A stretch of 64,000 nt of DNA from Tritrichomonas musculus (GCA_039105265.1 JAPFFF010000006.1:496001-560000); one strand, 5' to 3'. Positions 41,401 through 52,805 are shown, counted from the stretch's first letter. Program-made: numbers and translations. Notes: generated by a model from the sequence alone, not told the origin.

Positions 41401-44222
41401 TATAATTTTCTTGGTTTTTTTGCATAAATGATTTGTGTCAAATTTAATTTTGGCAAGAGGAAGTTTTTCTGATATTAATTTATGATCTGTGAGATCGCAA
41501 TCATGAATGAAAGTTAGATTGCTTAAGGAGTCTATTTGTGTCCTTTCGATGATATGGTTCAATGAAATGCCTTCCATATTTTTTGAATGCTTTTCTGTGG
41601 AACTTAAAGAGGCAGCTTGTTCTTTCCCATGGTGAACAAGATGGAAACAAATAATGAAGTTAGTCTTTAAATCCATTAAAATTCCAAGGCAGTGTTGACC
41701 ATTTCTTCGGTGGCTCCACGAAGCATCGAAGCCTAATTTTATTTGAGTGGTTTTTTTCAGTTCATCCAATTTTTCTTGGCAAACTTTTTCGGCTAAATCT
41801 CTGAGTACAATATCAATTAAAAACAAGTAATCATAATATATTGTTCTTGATATTATGTATTTCTCTGTCATAGAACAATAAGATTCAATTCCTTCATAGC
41901 CATATCCATTGATAATGATTGATAATATCTCTTTCAAGTTTCTTTTGATCTTTTCAATGTTTTTTGGTTTGTGTACATTTCTTTCTAATAATTCTTGAAA
42001 AGTTGAATGTCTTAATGTATGTTGATTCATGAAAAACAATAAAAGTGAAGTAAATATAAACTAAAATTTTTGAACTTCACAAAAAGTCATAAGTAATAAA
42101 ATTTTCTTTGAAATTTTCACAACTTTCTCAAAAGTCAGAACATAGATAATTGAATGTTAATTTTTTATTATTTCATTCAATTGTTTCTATCTTAAAAAAT
42201 AAATCATAATAAAAAATGCTTTTGTTCTACAAATATGCATGACAAATTTGTATATATATTAATTCAATGATAAAGTATTTTGAAAATGCTGCATTAAGTT
42301 ATTTTAATTAAAATTATTAAGAGGATATTTGAATTCATATAACTTTTCAATAATTTCAAAGCCTATGAGAATATATTTTCAATAAAGTTTTGTATAAAAA
42401 AAAATAAATCTAATTCAAAACTTTATATTTATATTATTTCATTTTTAACCATATTTCCATTAACATATTATCGATAATTTTTTTTTTTACTTTTTAATAC
42501 TTTTTTTAAAAGGATTGTCTCAAATTTTTATTTTTTTAATAATCTTGCTTGATATGTACTATTTTCAAATTCAAATTAAATAAAAAATAAGGAATATAAA
42601 AAAATTCTTACAATTTTAGAGAGGAATAATCGAAGATAATCCAATTTTATGAATTTTTTCTAAAAAGAAAATATTTGATAAATCTATAAAAAAGCATGAA
42701 TAGATATTCACGCTTTTTAATATTTCAGGATTTATCAAAAAGTTTCTCATTGACCGTGTATAAACTGAAAAAGTTCTAAAAACTATTTTCAGATAAACTT
42801 TTTCTAATTACTCAGCCAATTAAAAATAGAAATTAAAATCATCTAAATAAAAAAAAAAAAGTAAAATGTTAAAAAAAAATTTTTTTGCCTGAAATAAAAA
42901 ATTGATTTTAAAAACATCTTATATTTATGACCATATTACTAGATATCAAATAATTTATTTAAAATTGTTATTATTATTATAAGATATGCTTATTTATATA
43001 TATTTCCAAAAATTGAAATAAAAACCTAAAATTATTTTTAATACTATTCAATTGTATCAAAAGTTAAAATAATTAAAATGGCCATTATCACGATTTAAAT
43101 AGTGATAAAATGATATATTCATTTTAATTTATTATAATTAAATAATATAATAAGTATATTATATGTTAGTAAATATATTAATTAATATAATAAATAGATA
43201 AGAGCAATAATAAATTTTAGTTAAAATTTTAATTTTAATTCAAATTTTACAATTATCCATTATTTTTATAAAAACTGATTTCATTCCAAAACGCTTTTTT
43301 TTCGTTTTCAAGGCAATATATTGATTTCAAAATCAAATTAGGGTATTTGTTATGCAGTATTAAATACGATAAAAACATTTTATTACGAAATGCTGCAATT
43401 TTCATTATCCAAATTTTTCAATTGTTTGCTTTTCAACTATTGTATCAAGCATTTTTAATCAATACATTTGGTATCGATTATATATACACTTTAATGATTT
43501 CTAACAATTCTCCTTCTACAAGAGCCGACTTGAAAAATAAAAATTTTCATGTTGTAAAATCAAAATTATTTTATCCCTACCAAAAAAATGTATTTTTTAG
43601 TGTTGACATCAAATATGGATGTAAAATATTCATATTAAAAAAATATTTCATCCAAATTCCATGAGGACTAGCAGATCAAGAATTGGTGTTTTCAAAATTA
43701 TAAAAAAATTCATTATTTCTCATCATCTACGTAGCATTGTTTAACAATAATTGACAAATATTTATAGATGCATGGCATATATATATAATATCATAATTTT
43801 ATTAATAAAAAACCATTCAAGTAATAATTGCATAATCCTAATTTTTGTTATTTTATTTTTTTCCTTTTTTATTCATTTTTCTGAGAAAAATACAAAATTT
43901 AGAATATTTTACGTTCATCTGTGTTGATTAGAAGTTGAAAATTTGATTTGATAGCTCTGTGGAGCTCCTTTTTTTCTGTACATTTGAATGCCCCTCAGAA
44001 AAGATTGAATTTGCATAGAAATAAATTCAATGATCATACAATTCATTCAAGCAGCACATAGAATAAATTAAAAGATTTCAAAAAAAAGAAAAGCCAACTT
44101 TACCCTTAAAAGCATTTATTTTTAAAAGTTTAAATATATTTTCATGATTAATTTTCTGAGAATAACCGCTGCCCATTGATATTTAACAAGTAAAGGCGAT
44201 TAATGAAGGCGTAATGAAATCT
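38492..44222. mobile_element. 5.7-kb DNA transposon with TIRs and 10-bp target duplication (Mutator-like candidate)
   Basis: The element is 38502-44212. Left end ACGCCTTCATTTTTCGCC; the right end, reverse-complemented, is ACGCCTTCATTAATCGCC. The flanks carry the same 10 bases, AATGAAATCT (38492-38501 and 44213-44222). A further exact 23-bp inverted match lies inside: 38963-38985 against 44087-44109. The only gene is a DDE transposase (40552-42030). A 9-11-bp target duplication is typical of Mutator-like elements (established), but the family call is inference. The rest, about 4.2 kb, is AT-rich and non-coding, with T runs and TA tracts. Confidence 0.82.
40552..42030 (-). CDS. DDE transposase of the 5.7-kb element
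   Basis: This 492-residue protein looks intact. Likely catalytic acids: Asp in LGFDASWSHRRNGQHCLG, Asp in FIHDCDLTDHKL, and Glu in NPIESFNHSRASIA, with KFDTNHLCKKTKK between the second and third. This spacing and the DASW..H block resemble Mutator/Kolobok-type RNase-H transposases; I cannot place it more closely. A basic, NLS-like region (KKKRAIKRKIKANKYK) and a possible winged-helix C-terminus follow. The frame runs upstream to a TTG at 42039; the first ATG is 42030. No stop or frameshift is seen, so the element may be autonomous. Confidence 0.8.
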   Translation of the reverse strand: MNQHTLRHSTFQELLERNVHKPKNIEKIKRNLKEILSIIINGYGYEGIESYCSMTEKYIISRTIYYDYLFLIDIVLRDLAEKVCQEKLDELKKTTQIKLGFDASWSHRRNGQHCLGILMDLKTNFIICFHLVHHGKEQAASLSSTEKHSKNMEGISLNHIIERTQIDSLSNLTFIHDCDLTDHKLISEKLPLAKIKFDTNHLCKKTKKIINQICMNDQDLKNLNELIQNFFSILLHDKNFNNEEKLQKWESMPNYFIEHEDLDPEYNAKALKTLDELISDISDTFSKVDPEYTTNPIESFNHSRASIASKNTAFRISWRIRAYVSIIKWNVPYWKKAIFDSFQLTLPNHVMLHEKALVETKRKKATTTKTDAYKKKRAIKRKIKANKYKVSSKDKMVHNYADDMLEDISSMDVRNKRRKGKFSPVQQLIIDAISALATEDKPFVPYNKIMKYITTYFDTSKYARPQFVIRSQVTRLVNMNILIQKRFSFKLV

Positions 44223-44875
44223 ATTAAATAAAATATAAAAAATATTTTTGGGAAGATTTCGAAAAAATGAGGAAAATATCCAAAAAAATAGATTTTGCAT
44301 TGTATTCATCAATTATCATTGTTTAATCAAATAATATTTATTAATTTTTTTAAAAAAAAGTAAAATTCTATTTTTTATTAAGATATTTATATATCTTTGA
44401 AAATCGTTTATTTGAATTAGGATATCAATTTTAACGTATAAGATAATTCAAATTTTCAATTTAAATAAAAAATGATTTTTTTTGACATATCTTATAATTT
44501 ATACTAAAATATTATTATTTGTAATTTAGCAAATATTTATAAAATATTTATGATTTAATAAATATTATTATTTATAATTTAGCAAATATTTATAAATTTT
44601 TTGAGGTTGTTTGTGTTACCCTAATTAATGTTTTACATTATTATGATAATGATAATGTGCAACGGCATCTTCAATCATCAAAATTTACATATGTAAATTT
44701 TTGATATCCAAAGCGAAATTGTGAATTTTATCAATTTATTGACCTCTTTGACAATAAAAAGATCCGTAGATTGAATTTTCCAAGCATTTATTGAAAATAT
44801 TGAATTTATTCAAAAATTAAATATTTTACAAAGTCTTTCTTTCAAATTGATAGAAAGACTTTTGAATAATAAATC
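44223..44875. other. intergenic region right of the transposon
   Basis: AT-rich; includes a short direct repeat of AATTTAGCAAATATTTATAAA near 44523 and 44576. No gene. Confidence 0.6.
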
Positions 44876-47089
44876 ATGGATGATTTTTACAATTGGGACA
44901 ATGTGCAATTCGAAAAAGATTTAGAGCGCCAAGTCAATCGTAGTCATTACATCCAAACAACGCGTGAAAGACCCGAATATTCCAAATTAAATGAAAATAG
45001 TTTATGTGTAGATCAATTTTTATTAATTGGTCCTCCTCCAGAATCGCCAGAAATATCTAAAAAAGCAACAAATTCATCTGAAAACGATATTCTTGTTGCT
45101 TATCCACCTACAATTCTACGAGGTCTCGATTATAAGTTAGTTATTACTATGACTTTTCCGACAGGGAACAAAAGAAAATATCTTCGAAATAATGGAATTG
45201 AACCTCTTCAAGATGAATTCTGTTTTACAATTGGAATTGGTGATGATGATTTGATTTATGGTTCTTGCATTCATATTAGTCTTATTCAATCTCCTACTCC
45301 TTTTTTCGCTAAAAGTTCAAACAAATACTCAACTTATGCTTTTGTTATTCTTTCGCATGCTCCTATAATTGCCTCTCATTTTACATTTCTTTCTTATTTT
45401 GCTCTTAACTCTCTTCATCATTTTGATTTTTCTACATTTCCAGAAATAATGCCTCAATCTTATAATAATGATAATTTACTAACGCAATTAAACCCTGATT
45501 ATTCACTAAACCCAAATTTCATTATATCACCAAATTCGAAAGATAGTGAGCAGTTAATGCCTACCCAACATGACACATTGAACTTTCCAGGTAAAAATTC
45601 AAGTTCCAGAACGAATTCAAACATTCGCTTTTCATCTTCTGTTACTAATTTTTTTTTAAATTCGCAAGATGAGAACCCTATGCAAGAAACTCAAACTAAA
45701 ACTGGTGTATTAAAAAAAGCGCATTCGGTTCACAATACTGCATTAAAAAATCAATCCGAAAACCTCCCAGTTTCAATCAAAGTTCAACAATCCCATCCAA
45801 ATTTGCCATTTTATATGGAGCAAAATACTAGCAGAAATCAGGGCCCAAGTCCAATTCAAAATCAAAATCAAGTTAACAATGAAAGTCAAGAAATGAAGCC
45901 AAGGCCAAAAGTGATTACGTTTAATTTCAGTTCTGATTCTAATAGCAGCGTTAGTCTAAACTCAATTGAGCATGCAAGTATCAATTCAAATACATCTGTA
46001 AATTCATTTGAAAGTGATACTGGAAATCAAAAAGAAAACTCGCATACAATTAAGATTGATAATTCAATTGCGCACAACGTCTTAATCAAGAAAATTTCAA
46101 ATGATTTTAAGCATGCAATTCAATATTACTATACAATGACACTTAGTAGCCCTCCTTTTGTACTTGGGAAAAATATTTGTATGTTCTTTCCTCCTTATCA
46201 AAATGTAATTAATCACGATACCCTCTTATGGTGTTCATTAGACACACTTTTTTCACTTTTTAGTGTAGAGATTATTATCAAGTTAGTATCTCTTCTTCTT
46301 CTCGATTCTCAAGTTCTTGTAATTGGTTCCTGCCTCGAAGAAGTTACAATGACCGTATTTGCTCTTCAGCATATTATCAAACCTTTTGAATTCAGTGGTC
46401 AGGTTATTCCAATATTACCAAATATTCCAGATTTTCTAACTCTTCTTGAATCTCCAACTCCTTTTATTATTGGTGTTCCCCCATCACCACGATTAAGCAG
46501 CTTTGTTTTCCTTGATACAGCCATTTTTATTCATCTTGATAAAAGGGAAGTTTCTATGACTGTTGAGGCCAATTATCCTGATCAAAAAAATGTTATTAAA
46601 AATTTAACTAAGCTTTTATCAAAAGAAAAAGCCAAAGTTGGGAATCCATTTTCTTTTCCTGATATTTATAAGTCGACATTAAATCATAAATACAATTTTT
46701 CCCCAGAAACTTGTGCTTTAATATTAAAAATGATTCAAAAACCCATGAAACGTCTTTACTCTGATGATATTTTTAGTTTCTTTGTTACAAATATTAATTA
46801 TTCCCGTGAAAATGGTGATGTTACAATTTTCAATGCAGAACTTTTCTTGGCTTCTGTCAAAGATGACGAGAAGCCTTATTTCAAACTTTTAATGGAGTCA
46901 CAAACATTTCAAATGTATATTGAAAATAGGATTTGGGATTTCTTGATATTAATCAATGGTCAAAAGAAATTAATGAATAAGCATATGACTACAGACATTT
47001 CAATGGGAATGCATAGCTCTGGGAAACCAAGAACTAGAACTAGATCAAAATCAATTCAAGAGGATGCTTTACGTGTCAAAAAAGATTGA
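44876..47089 (+). CDS. DENN-domain protein, likely Rab GEF
   Basis: This 737-residue protein is a probable guanine-nucleotide exchange factor for a Rab. An upstream DENN part is seen at about 45-190 (CVDQFLLIGPPP, FCFTIGIGDDDLIYGSCIHIS, YAFVILSHAPI). A long Ser/Asn-rich linker fills 200-390. The central DENN is clear at about 420-570: IIIKLVSLLLLDSQVLVIGS, FALQHIIKPFEFSGQVIPIL and SPTPFIIGVP, followed by FVFLDTAIFIHLD. A helical dDENN part follows to about 710, and the C-terminus is basic. The uDENN-cDENN-dDENN order fits the family. The Rab partner cannot be told; a Rab32-like gene is in the same window, but no link is shown. Start ATG 44876. Confidence 0.88.
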   Translation: MDDFYNWDNVQFEKDLERQVNRSHYIQTTRERPEYSKLNENSLCVDQFLLIGPPPESPEISKKATNSSENDILVAYPPTILRGLDYKLVITMTFPTGNKRKYLRNNGIEPLQDEFCFTIGIGDDDLIYGSCIHISLIQSPTPFFAKSSNKYSTYAFVILSHAPIIASHFTFLSYFALNSLHHFDFSTFPEIMPQSYNNDNLLTQLNPDYSLNPNFIISPNSKDSEQLMPTQHDTLNFPGKNSSSRTNSNIRFSSSVTNFFLNSQDENPMQETQTKTGVLKKAHSVHNTALKNQSENLPVSIKVQQSHPNLPFYMEQNTSRNQGPSPIQNQNQVNNESQEMKPRPKVITFNFSSDSNSSVSLNSIEHASINSNTSVNSFESDTGNQKENSHTIKIDNSIAHNVLIKKISNDFKHAIQYYYTMTLSSPPFVLGKNICMFFPPYQNVINHDTLLWCSLDTLFSLFSVEIIIKLVSLLLLDSQVLVIGSCLEEVTMTVFALQHIIKPFEFSGQVIPILPNIPDFLTLLESPTPFIIGVPPSPRLSSFVFLDTAIFIHLDKREVSMTVEANYPDQKNVIKNLTKLLSKEKAKVGNPFSFPDIYKSTLNHKYNFSPETCALILKMIQKPMKRLYSDDIFSFFVTNINYSRENGDVTIFNAELFLASVKDDEKPYFKLLMESQTFQMYIENRIWDFLILINGQKKLMNKHMTTDISMGMHSSGKPRTRTRSKSIQEDALRVKKD

Positions 47090-47520
47090 TTTTATATGTT
47101 TATTTATCATTAATTAACAGAAAAAATATTTTTCTTCGTATTTCTGATGATTAGAGAATAAGAATTATCTATCTATTTATAATATTATGTTTTTATAATA
47201 ATATGTAATTGTGAATAAAATTATAATTTTTTTTATATTATGAGTCAATTATTGTTTGAAAATGTATATATGCTTTAAAAATCCGTTTACATTAAAATAA
47301 CTTCCTTATTCTTTATTGAAATATTGTTTTTTAAAAAATGGTTTTAATTGAGAGAAATTCAATAAGTAATATGAATTTTTTTTCTATATTCCTATCAAAT
47401 TTGTGAAAGAAAAATTGAAAGGAAATAAAATTTTCCGGGCGATTCGCTCTAAACGTAATATGTTAACGTATAGAGTTTAATTCACTATTTTTTGATTTCT
47501 TTTTTATTTCTTGAACTATT
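47090..47520. other. intergenic spacer
   Basis: AT-rich; nothing recognised. Confidence 0.6.
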
Positions 47521-50244
47521 ATGCGAAGTGAATTAACTATTTCATCAAGAGAAGAAGTTTCACCTTTAACATTAATATTGAAGTCACAAACAGTATGTAT
47601 TAATGAAGTCAATTCTTTATCAGAGATCATAAACCAAAATGATAGTAATGACGAAAAGATTAAAGCAATTCAAAGAGTAATAACTTTGATCAACGGAGGT
47701 GCTTTGAATTTTAAATATTTTACAAAGAATTTAACAAACATGATTACAGGAATCACAAATGCTATTCAGAGTAAATATATCGATCTTGTTAAATATTCAA
47801 ACGCATTAATTGTTCTCATTTCTCAAAATTTAGGAAAGAAAAGTGAAAAAGTATTAGGAAATAAGTTAATACAACCTCTTGTTCAACTAACTCTCAACAA
47901 GTCAAAAGAAATATCAGATTGTTGTAAGTTTTCTATTTTGAACATAGCTCGATATTGGCAAACTAAAAATGTTTTATTAATTTTATGCGATTTATCAACA
48001 TCAGAATTGATTCATCATCGTCAATTGTGTTCAGAATGTCTTTGTGTTGTTGTTGAGTGCTGGAGTAGGCCAATTTTGGAAAAAACGCTCAAATTAATTA
48101 CTTCCACCTTAAAAATTCTATTAAGAGATTCTAACAAAGAAATTAAGAAGTACTCGAAAAATGCTACAACAACCATTTTTGCAATGTATCCAAATTATAA
48201 ATCAATTTTTATTGAAGATTTAAATCCGGCAATAATTGAAGAGGTTGAAAAAGAAACAAATGAAAGCAGAATTAGGCAATCGGATGTACTTTTTGAAATG
48301 TATTCAGAATGTTTTGAATCATTAAAATGTAATTCAAATTGCCAATCAATATCACAATTAACAAATGAAAATGCAGACTCAAATGCATCAAATTTAATTC
48401 GAAAAACAATAGTAATTGGATCCCAAAGCAATAAAAGCAACTCGGAAGTTTCAAAGCCCAAAAAAGTTGAGCTCAGAACTCCTGAAAATAAATATGTTAA
48501 GTTATCTCGAATGGGAAAGCTTAAAACTCCAGAGATGGAAGATTTTTCCCCTCAGATCCTTTCAATCGCAACAACTCCACGCCAACGAAATCAGTCGGAA
48601 ACGCCAACAACGCCCACAAATGGAATACTCCGTCGTGTTTCACTTATACCACGAAGTCGATCAAAATCGCCATCAAATCAGCAAACGCCAACCAAAAAAA
48701 TTTCTTTTGAAATGAATAATGATGACACTGAAGTAATCCAAAGATCTCAAAGTCCAATTTTGAAAGAAAAACCAAAATCAATTTACCAAAAAAGGAATTC
48801 AAATTCTCCTTTCCTTTCTAAAAAGATAAGCCAAGAATTCAATGAGCCAATTTTGAAGAAAAAATCATCGTCAGGAAGGCATGTCTCATTAAACGCAATG
48901 AAATTGTTCGATGAATTTCGCCTTGAAAGTGGTCATGAAATACAATTTCTTCACAAAATTCGAGAATTTTCAAACACAGGTCGAAATTTTGCATTAAGAG
49001 ATTCAATTAAAACAATTATCCCAGGTTTGATAGTTTGTAGTGTCAGTAATACTAAAAAAATTTCCTCATTAGCAATTCGCCTAATGTTTGATCTTATTAA
49101 AACGTTCCCAGATGATTTTCAAGAGCATCTTCCATCAATATTTGAAATATTATTTGCAGATTTGCCTCATTCTGATGAAGAAGAAAGTAAAACTCAAAAT
49201 TTTGTTAATTTACTTTTGAAAGAGATTCAAAAATTATATAGCCCGACTCTTTTATTAAATTATGTATCAAGACAATTTCCATCAAATAAACAAGTTCAAT
49301 TTATTTCACAAATATGTTGTCAACCTGAATGTGATCTTTCAGATGATATAATTTGTTGTTCATTAATCAATTTGTCTCTTCGTTTTAAAACAAATGAATC
49401 TCGAAAAATGATGATTTCAATTGCAAAGCAAAATCCAGATATGCTTATTAAAGCTCAAACCGATTTCCCTGAAGAAGAAAATTATTTTGAATCAATTCTT
49501 TCAGATGTTGATAATTATTCAAATGAAAAGGTTCCGCAATTTTCTCCTCGTAATATTGAATCTTGGATTTCGCAAGTTAAAGAAATCGTGAAAAAATACG
49601 CCGTCCAACCACAATCGCCTCGCAAATCTAATTCATCTATTCAATCTGAATTACAAAATGATATATTAGAATATGTAAATGGTAAAAATTGGGCAGAAAC
49701 AAGATGTTTATTGTATCAAGAAATAAATAGCGCGTTTGACCAAACAAATGAAATTGACTCTCTTTTCCAATTAATTTCATTTATTCTTGAAACAGTTGGA
49801 ATTTGCGATTATCATATTTTCCTTGATAATTTATTAATTCATTCAAATAATAGAAAAAGTTCAGAGAGTATAAATCGAATATTTGACTTCATTATTCAAA
49901 AAGAGGAAATTGAATCAATCTTAGAGCATTTTATCGATTGTGCTTACCGTCACTTACATATTGAGGATATCGATATAATTCGAGGATCTCTAAACATGAT
50001 TTCAAAAGTATTAAATGGATCACAAGCAAATATGATTCATACTTCAATGATTTCAAGGGTTTTTATATTATTAAATGACATCATTGCTAAAAGCAAAAAA
50101 GCCGAATTACGTCGTTTTTCAGTGTTTTGCTATTCATCATTATCAAAGAATCCTCTTTTCAGTAAACTGGCCGAAAAAAGTATGAATGAATTAAGTCAAA
50201 CCCAAAAGCGGCTTGTATCTTTATATTCGCATAGAATCAAATAA
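47521..50244 (+). CDS. CLASP/TOG-like microtubule plus-end protein
   Basis: 907 residues. Helical HEAT/TOG-like arrays occupy about 1-240 (IIHHRQLCSECL region, LRDSNKEIKKYSKNATTTIFAMYP resembling the TOG unit that reads L-D-VR-A) and about 460-907. They flank a basic Ser/Pro/Thr-rich linker (300-455). Inside the linker, RRVSLIPRSRSKSP (371-384) contains SLIP, an SxIP motif in a basic setting, as used to bind EB1 at microtubule tips. This arrangement is typical of CLASP proteins, which stabilise microtubules. TOG loops are diverged, so the family call is moderate. Start ATG 47521; the gene is intact. Confidence 0.72.
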   Translation: MRSELTISSREEVSPLTLILKSQTVCINEVNSLSEIINQNDSNDEKIKAIQRVITLINGGALNFKYFTKNLTNMITGITNAIQSKYIDLVKYSNALIVLISQNLGKKSEKVLGNKLIQPLVQLTLNKSKEISDCCKFSILNIARYWQTKNVLLILCDLSTSELIHHRQLCSECLCVVVECWSRPILEKTLKLITSTLKILLRDSNKEIKKYSKNATTTIFAMYPNYKSIFIEDLNPAIIEEVEKETNESRIRQSDVLFEMYSECFESLKCNSNCQSISQLTNENADSNASNLIRKTIVIGSQSNKSNSEVSKPKKVELRTPENKYVKLSRMGKLKTPEMEDFSPQILSIATTPRQRNQSETPTTPTNGILRRVSLIPRSRSKSPSNQQTPTKKISFEMNNDDTEVIQRSQSPILKEKPKSIYQKRNSNSPFLSKKISQEFNEPILKKKSSSGRHVSLNAMKLFDEFRLESGHEIQFLHKIREFSNTGRNFALRDSIKTIIPGLIVCSVSNTKKISSLAIRLMFDLIKTFPDDFQEHLPSIFEILFADLPHSDEEESKTQNFVNLLLKEIQKLYSPTLLLNYVSRQFPSNKQVQFISQICCQPECDLSDDIICCSLINLSLRFKTNESRKMMISIAKQNPDMLIKAQTDFPEEENYFESILSDVDNYSNEKVPQFSPRNIESWISQVKEIVKKYAVQPQSPRKSNSSIQSELQNDILEYVNGKNWAETRCLLYQEINSAFDQTNEIDSLFQLISFILETVGICDYHIFLDNLLIHSNNRKSSESINRIFDFIIQKEEIESILEHFIDCAYRHLHIEDIDIIRGSLNMISKVLNGSQANMIHTSMISRVFILLNDIIAKSKKAELRRFSVFCYSSLSKNPLFSKLAEKSMNELSQTQKRLVSLYSHRIK

Positions 50245-50550
50245 TAATTTACTTGTGCTGATTTTCCCAACTTTAATTATTTTAAAGTTTTGATATTATC
50301 AGATAAGATTTGTAATGATTAAAACGTTTTATTATTCTAATTAATGAAATCATTTATTTCTTTCTGAGTTAAAAAAAAAAAAAAAAAGAGTTGTTGTCAA
50401 AGATAATTATCTTTTTTGTTTATGTGTAAAAAAGCAAATGTTTTTTATTTTAAACAATTATTTGATTGATTTGTATAGATAAAAATAATTTGTGAATGAT
50501 AATATATGATAATAAAATAAATAAATATAATAAAAAATAATCGCTTTTAA
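50245..50550. other. convergent intergenic spacer
   Basis: AT-rich, with an A run near 50371-50386. No gene. Confidence 0.6.
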
Positions 50551-50904
50551 CTAAAAAACAGAAAGATAAGGAGACGATGATATAAGGCCGCTATCATCTA
50601 GAAATGAAGGTGCAGGGGAAAAACAGCTTGGTTGAATGTTTCTTTGAATCATCTTGCTCTTTCCACAAGAAGCAAGATCAATTTCAATATCATAAGATAA
50701 TTTTTTATCAAAACTTACGTTTTTGTTGTTATTCTTTAAATGTTCCGAGTTAGCTTGGAATGGTGTAATAGGACGAGGTATCTTTTGAGCAATATTTTCG
50801 GGTAAATCATTAAATATTCCGAAAAAAAGATGTTCTGATGTATTAGAATAATCATTAGTATTATCAGATTCAATATTGCACATCCAAGGAGAAGTAGAAG
50901 ACAT
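50551..50904 (-). CDS. small hypothetical protein (117 aa)
   Basis: No family recognised. Ser/Asn-rich and probably disordered, with short hydrophobic patches: HLFFGIFNDLPENIAQKIPRP and PSCFSPAPSFLDDSGLI. The two Pro/Phe patches look like linear motifs. Complete frame from ATG 50904; convergent with the CLASP-like gene. Confidence 0.65.
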   Translation of the reverse strand: MSSTSPWMCNIESDNTNDYSNTSEHLFFGIFNDLPENIAQKIPRPITPFQANSEHLKNNNKNVSFDKKLSYDIEIDLASCGKSKMIQRNIQPSCFSPAPSFLDDSGLISSSPYLSVF

Positions 50905-51638
50905 TTTTTTTTTTTAATTCAATTAATTGAAAAGTGAAAGATTTTATTTTTATATTTCTGATAAATTGCATGAAATAAAAAAAAATTCAAATAAATCAGT
51001 ATTTTATTTAAATTTTATGTTTTTATCTCATCTTATTTTAAGGTAAATTTTCAATTTTTAAATTAAGAAATTATAAATTATATACTTAATATTCTATTTT
51101 CATGTTAACTAAACTAATGCTTTTTTTTTATAAAATGGCTAATGTTGAGATATATCTCAGTTTTTTTTTTCAATGAATTAAATGTAAAATTCGTAAAAGA
51201 TTTTTCATTATTTATGCCTCATTTATAAAGAAATATTATTTGTATAATGATTTATCTTATTATTAATAATTGATTTAGTATATAAATAGATTAATATATC
51301 ATTATTATCATATATATTAGCAGGAAAAAACTATTATTACTATGCATTATTTTTAATTGAAAATTTATCAATAAATTAATATATATGAAATTAATTCATG
51401 CATATATAAGTTAAAAATATATTATTTGTTTAATTAGCTCAAAAAACTTAAATTCTGGTTTTTCTGAGAAAAAAATTTAAATTAATCATTTCACATAAAT
51501 TATATTTTATTTCAATTTTTTTTCTTAAGGAAATAATAATAATATTGATTTTTGATATTATTACTTTAAAAAAAGTAATTAACCATTATTTTTTTCTATA
51601 TTCCGAAAATTCAATTGAAATTGATTAACCGTTATGTA
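50905..51638. other. AT-rich intergenic region left of the TIR element
   Basis: No gene seen; T runs and TA-rich tracts. Confidence 0.6.
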
Positions 51639-52693
51639 AAAACACCCTGGGTTTCCCTGTCCAGTGAGGTGAATAGCCAAGTTTGACTTTTTGAAGCATT
51701 TCTCGTTATTTCATATGGACAGCAGACCGTTTTATTGTATTCAAAAAAAAATGTAAAGTTATGAATTATTTGAGAAAAAATGTCCATTAAAATCTTATGG
51801 ACATTTAGCTTTTTTCCTCCTCCAATATTTATGAATAATACAATAGATGCAAAATTTAATAAAAATTTTGTCTTTATTTAACAAAATAAAAAAAACATTC
51901 AAAAAAATATCTACATTGAAATATTTCAAACAATTGCTATCATTTTTCAAAGTGATAAAACAAAAATATCTCAAAAAGTTTATGCTACAATCTATATTAA
52001 ATTCAAAAAATAAAGAATATCTTTAGCATTTCTAAATTTAATAATATAAAAAAACAATATTTTATTTTTTAAAACATTATAATTCAATTATAAATATGAA
52101 TTGTACTCTAAAATAAGCAGAATTGAAAAACAATTATCGTTGCAATCTTTTCAAGGTAAAACTTAATTACATGTGATATTTTCTGTAAATATTCTCTATC
52201 AGTAAATATGACCAATCGATTTATCACATTGATCTAGAATAATACAAATAATAGAACAAAATTTATTAAAAATATTATTTCAAAAGATTATTTTAAAAAT
52301 GAATTTATAAGACAAATAAATATTGAATATAATTGGTCAAGCCAAATAAATTGAAAGATACATTCAATTTTTCTTAATAACAAAATAATTTTTTATTTTT
52401 TTGGCGATTTATACATTTTATATATTATTATGAAAAATTATTTAATTAAAATTCTTTATATTTATTGTGAGACTAGCCTTGATTGAATGAGTACATTCAA
52501 TTTTGGATATTTTGGACATTTTCAGAATAAAAATAAACCGTTAAATGGACATTTTTTCTCAAATAATTCATAACTTTACATTTTTTTTTGAATACAATAA
52601 AACGGTCTGCTGTCCATATGAAATAACGAGAAATGCTTCAAAAAGTCAAACTTGGCTATTCACCTCACTGGACAGGGAAACCCAGAAAACACC
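51639..52693. mobile_element. non-autonomous element with 142-bp TIRs and 8-bp target duplication
   Basis: The element is 51647-52685 (1039 bp). The left TIR 51647-51788 and right TIR 52544-52685 are inverted copies with no mismatch that I could find over 142 bp, including a 9-A/9-T run. Ends read CTGGGTTTCCCTGTCCAGTG. The flanks repeat AAAACACC (51639-51646 and 52686-52693). The 755-bp interior has no coding frame. An 8-bp duplication fits hAT-like transposition (established for hAT), but the termini do not settle the family. Identical TIRs suggest recent insertion or conversion. The frame at 52545-52763 is just TIR sequence. Confidence 0.92.
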
Positions 52694-52805
52694 TTTTTAT
52701 GTGAAATTAATGATTGTGGTTGATTTCAAAAGAAAGCATTTTATGAACTATAATTTTAATTAGTTGGTTTAAATCAATGATGTGTATCAATGAATCGACT
52801 TATCA

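Noticed and set aside
43347-43664. 105-residue frame inside the 5.7-kb transposon
   Set aside because: It begins at a TTG, has no in-frame ATG near its start, and looks like random AT-rich translation.
52545-52763. 72-residue frame
   Set aside because: Translation of the right 142-bp TIR and its flank.
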